From positions 2,912,001 to 2,976,000 of the forward strand of contig NZ_CP030941.1 of NCBI RefSeq assembly GCF_036621415.1: 64,000 nucleotides of DNA, in the 5' to 3' direction. The stretch comes from Nitratireductor thuwali. GTDB lineage: Bacteria; Pseudomonadota; Alphaproteobacteria; Rhizobiales; Rhizobiaceae. This document shows positions 7,867-17,699 of this stretch, in pieces. The position numbers were made by a program, and so were the translations under genes. The notes under the pieces were generated by a model. That model made no database searches. It was not told the origin of the DNA and saw only the letters and a list, made by a program, of their open reading frames with translations. Positions within the stretch are counted from its first letter, which is position 1, and each line of letters opens with the position of its first letter.

Positions 7867-9927
7867 GTGATTTGCGTGGATCAAAATGTAGGTGCAAAAG
7901 CCAAAGCGCTATCCAACTTCGTTTGGCAGATCGCCGAGACGCTGCGCGGCGACTTTAGGCAATCCGAATACGGCAAGGTCATTCTGCCCTTCGTGGTGCT
8001 ACGCCGCCTCGACTGCATTCTTGAGCCCAGCAAAGATGCCATCCTCAAAGCACACGCAAACCTGCCAGAGGGCATCGACGAGCAGACCCGCGACATGATG
8101 CTCTTCGGAGCTGTCGGCGGGAACATTCGCGTCTACAATACCAGTTCATTGTCCTTCAAAACCATCCGCTCGCAGAATCCGGCGGATGCGCACAAGAACC
8201 TTGTCGCTTACATCACGGCGTTCTCGGATTCCGTCCGCGAGGTCTTTCTCGAAAGGTTCCTCTTCACCGATCAGCTAAAGCGGTTGAACGAAGCCAGCCT
8301 TCTTTGGAAGGTGTTCGAGCAATTCGCCACGCTTGATTTGACACCGCCGCTGCCGGCGAAGCCCACCGAGGGAGTTTCCACCCTTGTGATGGGCTACCTG
8401 TTCGAAGACCTCATCCGGCGCTTCTCGGAAATCTCGAACGAGACAGCGGGCGAGCATTTTACGCCGCGCGAGGTCATCCGTCTGATCGTTGACCTTCTAC
8501 TAGTCAACGATTCACAGGCACTCACTGGTAAGGGCATCATCCGCCAAGTATATGATCCGGCATGTGGTACGGGCGGAATGTTGGCACTTGCCGAAGAGGG
8601 AATGCGCGATCTCAACCCGGACATCCGGGTCGAACTTTTCGGCCAGGAGCTCAACGGCGAGTCCTTCGGCATTTGCAAGTCGGACATGCTGGTCACTGGG
8701 CACGACCCGGAGAACATCGCTTTCGGCAACACGCTGACGCATGACTCGCATAAGGATCGCAAGTTCCACTACATGCTGTCGAATCCACCCTATGGCGTGG
8801 ATTGGAAGAAATATCAGGAACCCATCAAGGAAGAGGCTGAGACCAAAGGCAAACAAGGCCGCTTCGGTGCGGGATTGCCTCGGATTTCCGATGGCCAGCT
8901 TCTTTTCCTCCAGCACATGATTTCCAAGATGCGGGACGACGAGGCCGGTTCACGCATCGGCATCGTCATGAATGGTTCACCGCTCTTCACCGGTGGCGCT
9001 GGGTCGGGTGAAAGCGAAATCCGCCGCTGGATGCTGGAAAACGACTGGGTCGAGGCCATCGTCGCTCTGCCGACCGACCTCTTCTACAATACCGGCATTC
9101 AGACATATGTGTGGCTCCTGACCAATAGGAAGGAACCGACGAGGCACGGTAAGGTTCAGCTTATCGACGCGTCTGGTGAGCGGTTCTGGACGCCCATGCG
9201 CAAGAACCTGGGTTCCAAACGCCGCGAAATCCGGGACGATGCCCGCGAGACCATTGCCATGATCTTTCATGAGATGGCGAACGGTGGCGGGCCGTGGGGG
9301 GAGGTGTCGAAGATCTTCAATACGACCGATTTCGGCTATCGGGAAATCAGGGTGGAACGCCCGCTCCGGCTGAACTTCCAGGCCAGCGCCGAACGCATCG
9401 AGCGGCTGAAGCTCGCCAAGCCGTTCCTCAAGCTCGATCCTGCCGAACAGGATGACGTGCTGAACGTTGTCACGAACCGGCTTCCCAACACGCTCTTCAA
9501 GGATCGGCCGGCCTTCGAGACTGCTTTGACCAAGGCGCTGAAGGGCGCGGGCGTGAAGATCGGCGCGCCCGTCAGGAAGGCTATCCTCGCCGCTCTGTCC
9601 GAGCGGGATGAGAACGCCGCCATCTGCCTCGACAAGAACGGCAATCCAGAGCCGGACCCCGAACTGCGCGACCACGAGTTGGTGCCGCTCACGGAGGATT
9701 GGAAAGAGTATTTTGCCCGCGAGGTAGCGCCTTTCGTGCCGGACGCGTGGGTGGATGAGAGCTATCGGGACAGTGCCGACAAGGGCGTCGGCCGCGTTGG
9801 CTACGAGATCAACTTCAACCGTTATTTCTACCGCTATGTTGCGCCGCGCCCGCTTGCCGAAATCGACGCCGAGTTGAAAACGCTGGAAGCGGACATTGCC
9901 AGCCTCCTGACCGAGGTGGCGGGATGA
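7867..9927 (+). CDS. hsdM: Type I restriction-modification DNA methyltransferase subunit HsdM
   Basis: The 686-residue protein has the N-terminal HsdM helical domain (about 15-160), then the EHFTPREVIRL segment (196-206), the SAM-binding motif DPACGTGG (230-237) and the catalytic NPPY (306-309) of an adenine-N6 methylase. It methylates the recognition sequence chosen by HsdS to protect host DNA. It is about 150-180 residues longer than classical HsdM, with a C-terminal extension seen in a subset of the family. The frame opens with GTG at 7867; a second GTG at 7876 is also possible. It overlaps the next gene by 4 bases (ATGA). Confidence 0.93.
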   Translation: MICVDQNVGAKAKALSNFVWQIAETLRGDFRQSEYGKVILPFVVLRRLDCILEPSKDAILKAHANLPEGIDEQTRDMMLFGAVGGNIRVYNTSSLSFKTIRSQNPADAHKNLVAYITAFSDSVREVFLERFLFTDQLKRLNEASLLWKVFEQFATLDLTPPLPAKPTEGVSTLVMGYLFEDLIRRFSEISNETAGEHFTPREVIRLIVDLLLVNDSQALTGKGIIRQVYDPACGTGGMLALAEEGMRDLNPDIRVELFGQELNGESFGICKSDMLVTGHDPENIAFGNTLTHDSHKDRKFHYMLSNPPYGVDWKKYQEPIKEEAETKGKQGRFGAGLPRISDGQLLFLQHMISKMRDDEAGSRIGIVMNGSPLFTGGAGSGESEIRRWMLENDWVEAIVALPTDLFYNTGIQTYVWLLTNRKEPTRHGKVQLIDASGERFWTPMRKNLGSKRREIRDDARETIAMIFHEMANGGGPWGEVSKIFNTTDFGYREIRVERPLRLNFQASAERIERLKLAKPFLKLDPAEQDDVLNVVTNRLPNTLFKDRPAFETALTKALKGAGVKIGAPVRKAILAALSERDENAAICLDKNGNPEPDPELRDHELVPLTEDWKEYFAREVAPFVPDAWVDESYRDSADKGVGRVGYEINFNRYFYRYVAPRPLAEIDAELKTLEADIASLLTEVAG

Positions 9928-10835
9928 ACGAGGGTATCAAGGGACGCGCGCTCGAACTCTTCTTCATCGACGGACGGCCGGACGGGATGCTGACTGCCGA
10001 GGTCTTCAACTGGACCGGTCACGTCCTGATGACGCCTCGGACACAAATCATCGAAGCCTTGAAGCGCGAGCAGGCGCGCCGCACTGGCGTCTACCTGTTG
10101 ATCGGCGAACGGGAAGGCGAGCCACTGGCCTATATCGGCGAAAGTGAGGATGTCGCCGAGCGCATCCGCAACCACGACAGTCGGAAGGAGTGGTGGGACA
10201 AGGCGGTCCTGATCACCTCGAACGACCGGAATCTCAACAAGGCGCACGTCAAATATCTTGAGGCGCGGTTGATCGAGGAAGCCCGCCACGCAGCTCGTAT
10301 CGTGCTGGAGAATGGCACCGATCCTGGCCGTCCGGGCCTCTCGGAAGCGCAGCGGGCGAATATGGAGGCGTTTTTGGATCACGTCCTGATGATCCTGCCT
10401 GCGCTGCGTGTCGACTCCTTCCTGAAGAACACGCGCCCAATCTCACAACGCGAGATGGGCATTGCCGCGACCGATGAAGTACCCGTCTTTGAGCTCCATG
10501 CGCGCAGGCATGGTCTTCGGGCCACGGCCCGCTTGGAAGGTGGTGAATTTGTGGTCGAGAAGGGGTCGCAGGCGCGCAAGTCTTGGGAAGGAGTCGAATC
10601 CCATTCATACCAGGCACTGCACGATGAATTGGTGAAGTCGGGAGTACTGCGAGAGGACGGCGACATCCGCGTATTCAGCGAAAACTACGCCTTCAGGAGT
10701 CCGAGCGCCGCTGCGGCCGTCATCAACGGCCGAGCCGCCAATGGTAGGCTCGAATGGAAGGTGACGGGGCAGCGGAAAACCTACGGCGACTGGGAAGCTG
10801 AAAAACTCGCCCGCGATCAAGCGGAGGGTGAGTAA
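9924..10835 (+). CDS. GIY-YIG nuclease with C-terminal DUF4357-type domain
   Basis: Residues about 53-130 form a GIY-YIG nuclease domain: GVYLLIG (55-61), YIGES (70-74), an Arg in VAERIRNH and a Glu in KYLEARLIEEA. The C-terminal region (about 215-300) resembles DUF4357, including RKSWEGVESHSYQALHDEL. It sits between hsdM and hsdS with a 4-base and a 1-base overlap, so it is an integral part of the restriction operon. Such genes are repeatedly linked to type I systems but their job is not established; a nicking, cleavage or self-protection role is possible. Confidence 0.85.
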   Translation: MNEGIKGRALELFFIDGRPDGMLTAEVFNWTGHVLMTPRTQIIEALKREQARRTGVYLLIGEREGEPLAYIGESEDVAERIRNHDSRKEWWDKAVLITSNDRNLNKAHVKYLEARLIEEARHAARIVLENGTDPGRPGLSEAQRANMEAFLDHVLMILPALRVDSFLKNTRPISQREMGIAATDEVPVFELHARRHGLRATARLEGGEFVVEKGSQARKSWEGVESHSYQALHDELVKSGVLREDGDIRVFSENYAFRSPSAAAAVINGRAANGRLEWKVTGQRKTYGDWEAEKLARDQAEGE

Positions 10836-12715
10836 TGCGGCTTAGGCATGTCGTCAAAATTGGGCCGCGCCCGTTGCCGCATCAGACAGCTCTCACCGAT
10901 GCAGAGGTCACGTTCGCCCCGATGGAGGCGCTAGCTGACGGCCTAGGCGGGTTGGACGTATCGCGGACGCGACCTCTCGGAGACGTGGCATCCGGTAGTT
11001 ACAACTTCTTTGCGGAGGGCGATCTGCTGCTGGCCAAGGTTACGCCATGCTTCGAAAATGGGAAGAAAGCGCTGGCGCAAGGACTCAGTTGTGGTGTCGG
11101 TTACGCGACATCGGAAGTGCATGTCATCCGTACCGACACGCGCCGTATTGATCCACGATATCTGCTTTACGTTTTGTCCTCGGAAGATTTTCGAGCAGTC
11201 GGAATGGCCAGCATGACTGGTGCAGGCGGGCTCCGACGCGTTTCCGAGCACGCCATTCTCAATCACCGCGTTCCTGTCACTGATCTCTTCACTCAGAACG
11301 CCATCGCCGAGTTCCTTGACCGCGAAACCGCCCACATCGACCAACTGATCGCGAAGAAGGAGCGGCAAGTAGAGTTGCTGCACAGGCGCGCCAGACAGGC
11401 GGTTGCAGAGCTTGTGACGGGTGCGGCTGTGGAGGGCGCCGCTACCCTGCAAACGAGGCTTGATCATATTCCACGCATCCCTGCCCATTGGTCGCTCCAG
11501 CGAGCGGGGCATCTTTTCCGCCAGGTGACCGAGCCTAATACCGGCGATCTTCCCGTCCTCTCGGTCTCAATTCATCGCGGTATATCGGACAGGCAGCTTG
11601 ACGATGAGGAACGTGACCGCAAGGTGAATCTCATCGAGGACCGTTCGAGCTATAAACGCGTCAGGCCCGGATACCTAGCCTACAACATGATGCGGGCATG
11701 GCAGGGGGCAGTCGGCGTTTCCTCCGTCGATGGCGCCGTGAGCCCTGCATACGTGGTCGCGAAACCGACATGCGACCTACACAGTCCCTACTACCAGTTC
11801 CTGCTTCGCACCCCACCTTTCATCGAGCAGATGCGGCAGGGCTCGAAGGGAATCACCGACTTCCGCCTAAGGCTGTATTGGGAACAGTTTCGCCTCATCA
11901 TGTTGCCTGTTCCCCCGCTGGAAGAGCAACGCAGAATTGCTGGTGAAGCCGAACAGGAGCTAAACCATGCCGACGAGGCGGCGGATAAGGTCGCTCGTTC
12001 TGTTGAACTCCTGAAAGAACGCCGCGCAGCCCTCATCACCGCGGCCGTTACAGGCCAGATCGATATCCGCGAGAAACTGCCTGCCGTCACGACAAAGCCG
12101 GATCGCAGCAAGTTCCGCGTAATCGTCGGAGCCGAGATCGTCCACCGGCATCAGGGTAATCCGAAGTTCGGGCGGGTGAAACTACAAAAAGAACTCTATC
12201 TTGCCGAGGCCCATCTCGGCATAGACGGGTTGCAAGGCAACTATCTCCGCGAGGCCGCCGGTCCACTCGACCGAGCCTTGATCGACGAGACCGAGCGAGG
12301 TCTGGAGGCTGCCGGCTTCTATCGGGCAAGCCAGCGCGATGGAACCGGAACCGCCGTCACCTACGCCCCGCTTGCGAAAGCCGGGCAGCACAAGGCTGAA
12401 CTGGAAACCCTGCTAGGTTCGAAAGCCAACGAACTGCGGAAGCTCATCACCGCGCTTCGCGACCTCGACCGTCGCGAAGTGGAGGCTGTTGCCACCCTCT
12501 ACGCCGTTTGGAACGACGCGCTGATGGACGGCGAGGAGCCTGATGATACAGCGGTCATCAATGGGGTGCTGACCGAGTGGCACACCGAAAAGGGCGAAAA
12601 GTTCAAGGCGGATGACCTTTCCCGTTGGCTCGGCTGGATGAAGCGGCAAGGCTTAACACCGCGAGGACAAGGGCCACGCACCGCCCATACGACAACGCGG
12701 GATATGTTCGGATGA
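10835..12715 (+). CDS. hsdS: Type I restriction specificity subunit HsdS with extra C-terminal domain
   Basis: Residues about 1-400 hold two target-recognition domains separated by conserved helices: the first helix contains FLDRETAHIDQLIAKKERQ and the second EEQRRIAGEAEQELNHADEA, which set the spacing of the bipartite target. HsdS normally ends near 400-450 residues. Here about 190 further residues follow, starting near FRVIVGAEIVHRH, with KLQKELYLAEAHLGI and AAGPLDRAL motifs that recall the KLQKLLY...GP pattern of SocA/Panacea (DUF4065) proteins. That resemblance is my reading, not a search result. Start ATG overlaps the previous stop by one base. Confidence 0.9.
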   Translation: MRLRHVVKIGPRPLPHQTALTDAEVTFAPMEALADGLGGLDVSRTRPLGDVASGSYNFFAEGDLLLAKVTPCFENGKKALAQGLSCGVGYATSEVHVIRTDTRRIDPRYLLYVLSSEDFRAVGMASMTGAGGLRRVSEHAILNHRVPVTDLFTQNAIAEFLDRETAHIDQLIAKKERQVELLHRRARQAVAELVTGAAVEGAATLQTRLDHIPRIPAHWSLQRAGHLFRQVTEPNTGDLPVLSVSIHRGISDRQLDDEERDRKVNLIEDRSSYKRVRPGYLAYNMMRAWQGAVGVSSVDGAVSPAYVVAKPTCDLHSPYYQFLLRTPPFIEQMRQGSKGITDFRLRLYWEQFRLIMLPVPPLEEQRRIAGEAEQELNHADEAADKVARSVELLKERRAALITAAVTGQIDIREKLPAVTTKPDRSKFRVIVGAEIVHRHQGNPKFGRVKLQKELYLAEAHLGIDGLQGNYLREAAGPLDRALIDETERGLEAAGFYRASQRDGTGTAVTYAPLAKAGQHKAELETLLGSKANELRKLITALRDLDRREVEAVATLYAVWNDALMDGEEPDDTAVINGVLTEWHTEKGEKFKADDLSRWLGWMKRQGLTPRGQGPRTAHTTTRDMFG

Positions 12716-13305
12716 GGTATAACGCCGACATCTTCACCGAAGAGGCGATGACCCGGCCGCTCTTTGAGGAGCTTACCGGGGATCACGCACGCGAAGACGA
12801 ATGGTCCGGCCCGCATGGCTTCGCCATCGGCGGAATGATGCAAGCCAATGCCGCTTCCCTGGCCGAGGAGTATTTTGCCGCCGCCAATGAGCTGGTGGAT
12901 GCCATTATGGAAAAGCGCATCGCCGACTACCGTATAGGTAATGCCGCGCTTTTCCTCTATCGCCATTCCTGCGAGCTCATCCTTAAGGCGGCGTTGCCGC
13001 AGGCAAAGCGAAATCACGATCTCGTCGGCCTCACCAACAGCTTCGTTGCGATGGTCAAAGAGCAATATGGCGAGGACGTACCCGTCTGGATCACACGGCG
13101 GATGAAGGAACTGGCCGCTATCGACCCAAATTCCACTGCGTTCCGCTACGGCGCGTATAAAGCGCCAATTGACGCGGCAGATAGACCCATAGAGTTCGAA
13201 GCATATGTTAGCCTTCCGCACCTTCAAGCTGCAATGCTGGCGCTCAACACTGCGTTGGTTTCGGCTGTGTCGGAAATCAGAATGGCGCGGGGGGAACGGC
13301 CATGA
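12712..13305 (+). CDS. HEPN-like hypothetical protein in the restriction operon
   Basis: A 197-residue protein, mostly helical. The segment [20 protein letters not shown] followed by HDLVGL resembles the helix pair of HEPN domains (a His/Glu helix, then an xHDL turn). A clear RNase RxxxxH motif is not obvious, so it may be non-catalytic. Start at the ATG at 12712, which overlaps the hsdS stop as ATGA; the next gene hsdR overlaps its stop by 4 bases. Tight coupling implies a role with the restriction system, perhaps regulatory or as a back-up toxin. This is inference. Confidence 0.6.
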   Translation: MRYNADIFTEEAMTRPLFEELTGDHAREDEWSGPHGFAIGGMMQANAASLAEEYFAAANELVDAIMEKRIADYRIGNAALFLYRHSCELILKAALPQAKRNHDLVGLTNSFVAMVKEQYGEDVPVWITRRMKELAAIDPNSTAFRYGAYKAPIDAADRPIEFEAYVSLPHLQAAMLALNTALVSAVSEIRMARGERP

Positions 13306-16300
13306 ACTACGAACAGCCTCCAATTTCGCACCCTTATGCCAAGGGCTTCTCGGAAGACAGCGTTCATCGCGAGGAGGTGTTGGAAGTCCATATGTGCAAG
13401 GCCCTTGTGGAACGCCAGGGTTATCGCCCCCGCCGCCCTGAGGACTATGACCGCGCATCCGCGCTCGACAAGGCGCTGGTGATCGAGTTCGTCAAGGCGA
13501 CGCAGGCTGACGAATGGGCGAAGCTGGAAAGCCACTATGGCCCTTCGGCCGAAGCAGAGTTCTTCAAGCAGCTTGAGCAGGGACTGAAGCAGCGTGGCGC
13601 GCTGGACCTGTTGCGAAACGGGTTGAAGCTGGTTCCGAACCTGAAATTCTTTCTCGCGGCTTTCAAACCGGCCTCCGGCATAAATCCCGCGCTGGTAGGG
13701 TTGTTCGAAGCCAACATCCTCAGCGTCATCAATCAGCTTCGCTACAGCATCAAGAATGAGAATGCCATTGACGTTGCTCTGTTTGTCAACGGGGTTCCGG
13801 TGATCACACTGGAATTGAAGAATACGTTGACAGGCCAGACTTTCCGACATGCCGAGCGCCAATATCGCTATGATCGGGCACCGGCCAATGAGCCGCTGCT
13901 GACGTTCAAGCGCGGCGCCCTTGTTCACTTTGCCGTGGATCAGGACAACGTGTCCATGACCACCCGGCTCCAGAATGGCAAGACCCGCTTTCTACCTTTC
14001 AACCGTGGGCATAACGGAGGAGCGGGGAATCCGGACATCGAGGAAGAATTCCGCGTCGCGTATCTTTGGGCCGATCAGCCAGAAGGCCGAGCGATTTTCT
14101 CACGTGATGTCTTGCTCGACATTATCGGGAGATTTCTTCATCTCGACACGCGCAACGGCAAGGAGGCGATGATCTTTCCGCGTTTCCACCAGATTGATGC
14201 TGTTCTGAAAATGCTAGCTCATGCCCGCGCCAACGGCAGCGGCAAGAACTATCTTATCCAGCATTCGGCGGGCTCGGGGAAATCCAACACCATTGCATGG
14301 ACAGCGCACCGACTCGTGACCCTTCACGACGACGGTGACCGCCCCGTGTTCGATACGGCGATTGTCGTCACGGACCGGGTCGTTCTCGACCGCCAGCTCC
14401 AAGGCACCATTGCTCAGTTCGAGCAGACGCCGGGTGTGGTCCGAAAGATCGACGGCACCTCACGGCAGCTAAAGGCCGCCATCGAGGGCCAGGCTAAGAT
14501 CGTTATCACAACGATCCAAAAATTCTCGACCGAACACCTTCGGGTGATTTCCGGCCAAGGCTCACGGCGTTTCGCCGTGCTGATCGACGAAGCACACGGA
14601 TCGCAGTCGGGCAAGAGCGCTCAGGCATTGAGCGATGCCCTCAGCCGCGAGGAGGAAGCGAAAACGTCGGACGAGATCGAGGAGCTTATTGCTGAATATC
14701 AGCGCCAGCGCGGCCCTCAGCCAAACATCAGCTATTTCGCCTTCACCGCGACACCTCGCAACGTCACTCTGGAACGTTTCGGCACATATGGCACGGATGG
14801 GCTGCCGCATCCCTTCCACCTATATTCCATGCGACAGGCTATCGAGGAGGGCTTTATCCTCGACGTTCTGCAAAATTACATGACCTACAAGGCCTATTAC
14901 GCCTTGGAAAAGACCATCGATGACGACCCGGAGCTAGATACGCGCCGGGCACAGCGAAAGGTCGCCCGCTTTGCCGCGCTACACCCGACCGCGCTCAGCC
15001 AGAAGGTTGAAGTCATGGTCGAGCATTTCAGGAGGCACGTCCGGCCGGAATTGAACGGTCAGGCAAAGGCAATGATCGTTACATCCAGCCGCGAAAGCGC
15101 GCTCCGCTACTATTTCGCCCTGAAGGCATATATCGAGGACAAAGGCTATCCGGACCTCAAGGCCCTCGTCGCCTTTTCGGGCGAGCTTCACATCGACGGC
15201 ACCACCTACACGGAAGTGGAGCTGAACGAGTTCAGCGAAACCGAGCTTCCAAGACGCTTCGACAGCCCGGATTATCAAGTTCTGATTGTGGCAGAAAAAT
15301 ACCAGACGGGGTTCGATCAGCCGAAGCTCTGCGGCATGTATATCGACAAGAAGTTGGCCGGACTTCAGGCGGTGCAGACTCTCTCCCGCCTGAACCGCAC
15401 ATATCCCGGTAAAGAGCGGACTTTCATCCTCGACTTCCAGAACACGATGGACGAGATCAAAGAGGCGTTCCGTCCATTCTATGAGGTGTCGAGCCTCGAA
15501 GCGGTCTCCGACAAAAACCAAGTTTATCAGTTGGAGACACGTATCCGCACATTCGGCTATCTCGACAGCAACGAGGTCGAGCGTTTTGCCGCTGTCTTTT
15601 TCAAGGGCACGCTTTCAACCCAGGATCGCGTTATGCTGGAAGCGCTCGTTCGCAATGCCGTGGGGCGCTTTGAGGCCGATGACGATGAAGGGCGGCAGGA
15701 AGAGTTCCGGCAGCTCTTGCGAAGCTACAAGCGATTTTACAGCTTCGTCGCGCAGATCGTGCGCCTTGGCGATACCAGTCTCGAGAAACTCTACGCCTAT
15801 GCTGACTGGCTGGACCGGATGCTGCCGAGCCGAGAACAGCCTCCGGAAGTGGAGATCACCGACGAGATGTTGCGTCTGCGGGCGTTCCGCGTGCAGCAAA
15901 AAGAGGTTGGCTCCGCGTCCCTCCAGGCGGGAGATACGCAGCCACTCACAGCGATCAGCGAATTTGGGGCTAAGCCCTATACTGAGGACGAAGCCAAAGC
16001 TCTTTCCGAAATTGTGAGGTCGTTCAACGAGCGGCACGGAACGCAATTCACGGAAGAGGATTTCATCCGGTTGGAACAGGTGAAACGCAAGGCGCTCGAC
16101 GAGGAGATGGCCGCAGTGCTGCGCAACAATCCTCCCGACGTATCGCGCCCGACCTTCGTTCGGCGCCTGTTGGAAGAGACGATCAAACAATATCAGCGCG
16201 ATAGCAGTCTTCAGAACATCATTATGACCAACGCTGAGGATCGCGACCGGATATTCAACCACCTTTTCAGTCGAGCCTTGCGCGAGGTGCGTGAAACACA

Positions 16301-16310
16301 AAATCCCTGA
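13302..16310 (+). CDS. hsdR: Type I restriction endonuclease motor/nuclease subunit HsdR
   Basis: The 1002-residue protein has an N-terminal PD-ExK nuclease (Asp at about 157, ELK at 171-173, then a QxxxY-type helix RHAERQYRY) and an SF2 translocase: Walker A AGSGKSNT (323-330), DEAH (429-432), FTATP near 485 and later helicase motifs. Together with HsdM and HsdS it translocates unmodified DNA and cuts at a distance. All key residues are present, so the system appears functional. It is the last gene of the five-gene operon; an inverted repeat follows at 16343-16376. Confidence 0.95.
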   Translation: MNYEQPPISHPYAKGFSEDSVHREEVLEVHMCKALVERQGYRPRRPEDYDRASALDKALVIEFVKATQADEWAKLESHYGPSAEAEFFKQLEQGLKQRGALDLLRNGLKLVPNLKFFLAAFKPASGINPALVGLFEANILSVINQLRYSIKNENAIDVALFVNGVPVITLELKNTLTGQTFRHAERQYRYDRAPANEPLLTFKRGALVHFAVDQDNVSMTTRLQNGKTRFLPFNRGHNGGAGNPDIEEEFRVAYLWADQPEGRAIFSRDVLLDIIGRFLHLDTRNGKEAMIFPRFHQIDAVLKMLAHARANGSGKNYLIQHSAGSGKSNTIAWTAHRLVTLHDDGDRPVFDTAIVVTDRVVLDRQLQGTIAQFEQTPGVVRKIDGTSRQLKAAIEGQAKIVITTIQKFSTEHLRVISGQGSRRFAVLIDEAHGSQSGKSAQALSDALSREEEAKTSDEIEELIAEYQRQRGPQPNISYFAFTATPRNVTLERFGTYGTDGLPHPFHLYSMRQAIEEGFILDVLQNYMTYKAYYALEKTIDDDPELDTRRAQRKVARFAALHPTALSQKVEVMVEHFRRHVRPELNGQAKAMIVTSSRESALRYYFALKAYIEDKGYPDLKALVAFSGELHIDGTTYTEVELNEFSETELPRRFDSPDYQVLIVAEKYQTGFDQPKLCGMYIDKKLAGLQAVQTLSRLNRTYPGKERTFILDFQNTMDEIKEAFRPFYEVSSLEAVSDKNQVYQLETRIRTFGYLDSNEVERFAAVFFKGTLSTQDRVMLEALVRNAVGRFEADDDEGRQEEFRQLLRSYKRFYSFVAQIVRLGDTSLEKLYAYADWLDRMLPSREQPPEVEITDEMLRLRAFRVQQKEVGSASLQAGDTQPLTAISEFGAKPYTEDEAKALSEIVRSFNERHGTQFTEEDFIRLEQVKRKALDEEMAAVLRNNPPDVSRPTFVRRLLEETIKQYQRDSSLQNIIMTNAEDRDRIFNHLFSRALREVRETQNP

Positions 16311-16342
16311 TTGGGTCAGAGGACTATAGCGTAAACGTAGTA

Positions 16343-16376
16343 CTATCGGTCGCGGCACGCCATAAGCCGCCGATAG
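16343..16376. repeat. Inverted repeat between convergent operons
   Basis: CTATCGG (16343-16349) and CCGATAG (16370-16376) can pair around a 20-base loop; a further CCGATAG copy follows at about 16399-16405. It lies 33 bases after the hsdR stop and could end transcription, but no T-tract follows. Confidence 0.3.
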
Positions 16377-16390
16377 CCCTTCATAGTCCG

Positions 16391-16663
16391 TTATTGCCCC
16401 CGATAGCCGCCCGTGACGGGAACGCGCGGGCAGAGAAATTCCGACTGGATTTGAGTGGCAGCGGAAGAGTGCTTCCACCAATACAGTGTTGCAATCGCAT
16501 TCGTGTACTGGAAGGGAACCTGAACCACTTCGGGCCTATCGGAGGCTATTTTCTCTAAGTCGCGCTGCCGCGGCCGGCTCTTCCGGCGTGGCCTGACAAT
16601 CTCAATAATGGATCGAAGGGTTGGGGTGTATGCCGCTTCACTGGGGTTCTGCGTCCTCCACAC
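16391..16663 (-). CDS. Possible small overlapping gene at the end of the PurZ-like operon
   Basis: A GTG at 16663, with AGGTGAGG just upstream, opens a 90-codon frame that overlaps the end of the dUTPase-fold gene by 26 bases, much as the other genes of this operon overlap by 17-19 bases. Its translation (for example VPFQYTNAIATLYWWK) is reasonably protein-like but the N-terminal part is basic and low in quality. I do not recognise it. It may be a fourth operon member or only an open frame. Confidence 0.3.
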   Translation of the reverse strand: MWRTQNPSEAAYTPTLRSIIEIVRPRRKSRPRQRDLEKIASDRPEVVQVPFQYTNAIATLYWWKHSSAATQIQSEFLCPRVPVTGGYRGQ

Positions 16664-17699
16664 CCTCACCTTGTTGCCCCTGCCTCTCCGGGGTCGGAGG
16701 GAGCATCCGAGATTCCAATTGCTCAATGCGCTGTAGCGCCTGCTGAAGCTGTTGTGAAAGGCGATCTTGAAATTGAACAAGATCGCCAATCTCTCTTTCC
16801 CGCAGATGTTCAATCCGCGCCCTCCAATTATCCACATAATCCTTCGATACTTGATAAATGCTATTATACGATTGCAAAAAAGTAGGTATAGAAATAACAG
16901 TTGCAACAAATATAGCAAAAGCTGACACAACTCCAATGTTTCTTATGATATTTACACGTGATATCGCCTTATCCGCTTTTTTAGATGCTTTTTCAACGGC
17001 CTCTGGTATGGAGCTGCGAATTGGAACGTGCACTCCGTCCGTCAGGCTCTTAGAAGCTCTTTCGACGAATGCCCGTGGCTCCCAGTATCCTCTTCGTCCG
17101 TCCTGAGTTGTTGGAGGGTCTCCCTGTAGAGCATCAGAGCCACCTTGCCCACTGCCCGTGGTTTTGGTGAATTCTATCCAGATCAAACCTTCATTGCTGG
17201 GAATTACATAATCTTCTGACGTTAGATTATGAATAGGGATGCACAATGCTCCCCAATATCCTGGGTCAACCAGTGGCCCAGTGCCAAGAAGAAGCCCCCT
17301 ATGGACATGGCGTATTTGGAGATTGTATCTTAGAGCTATATAATCTGGTAATCTAAATTGAATATCGCATTCGACAAAGACAATAGAATTAGCTGGAATT
17401 AAAAGTGTTCCATGCGGACGTGGAATCTCTATTTCTTCGAGCTTCCCATCATTTCCGTCGGCGTATCTATAAGCCTTCTTTCCTATTCGTCCTTCATAAG
17501 AAGCCTTTTTGAGGCGCTTCCCTTCATAGAACGGAGCGATCAAGCCGGTTTTCAGCACATATTGCTTAATGTGTTCAGCCGATAAAAGAGAAGGAGGAAT
17601 ATCAGGAAGAGGATCAATGGTGCTGAGACTCGTTGCCAAAGCCTCCGCCGCATTACATGACAACAGCTCTCTTTCTTCGGAATTAGACTTCTTGCTCAT
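16638..17699 (-). CDS. dCTP-deaminase/dUTPase-fold protein with transmembrane helix and coiled coil
   Basis: Residues about 85-180 match the trimeric dCTP deaminase/dUTPase fold: FRLPDYIALRYNLQIRHVHR then GTGPLVDPGYWGAL (139-152), the counterpart of the nucleotide-binding AGxIDPGFxG loop. In dCTP deaminases that loop continues LEL with a catalytic Glu; here it reads CIPI, so deamination is unlikely and nucleotide binding or sensing is a better guess. A linker leads to one transmembrane helix (about 254-276) and a coiled coil (about 292-332) with a Gln/Pro-rich tail. The gene is markedly more AT-rich than its neighbours. It is last of the main operon and overlaps the PurZ-like gene by 17 bases. 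Likely a membrane-anchored nucleotide sensor or effector. Confidence 0.75.
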   Translation of the reverse strand: MSKKSNSEERELLSCNAAEALATSLSTIDPLPDIPPSLLSAEHIKQYVLKTGLIAPFYEGKRLKKASYEGRIGKKAYRYADGNDGKLEEIEIPRPHGTLLIPANSIVFVECDIQFRLPDYIALRYNLQIRHVHRGLLLGTGPLVDPGYWGALCIPIHNLTSEDYVIPSNEGLIWIEFTKTTGSGQGGSDALQGDPPTTQDGRRGYWEPRAFVERASKSLTDGVHVPIRSSIPEAVEKASKKADKAISRVNIIRNIGVVSAFAIFVATVISIPTFLQSYNSIYQVSKDYVDNWRARIEHLREREIGDLVQFQDRLSQQLQQALQRIEQLESRMLPPTPERQGQQGEGVEDAEPQ

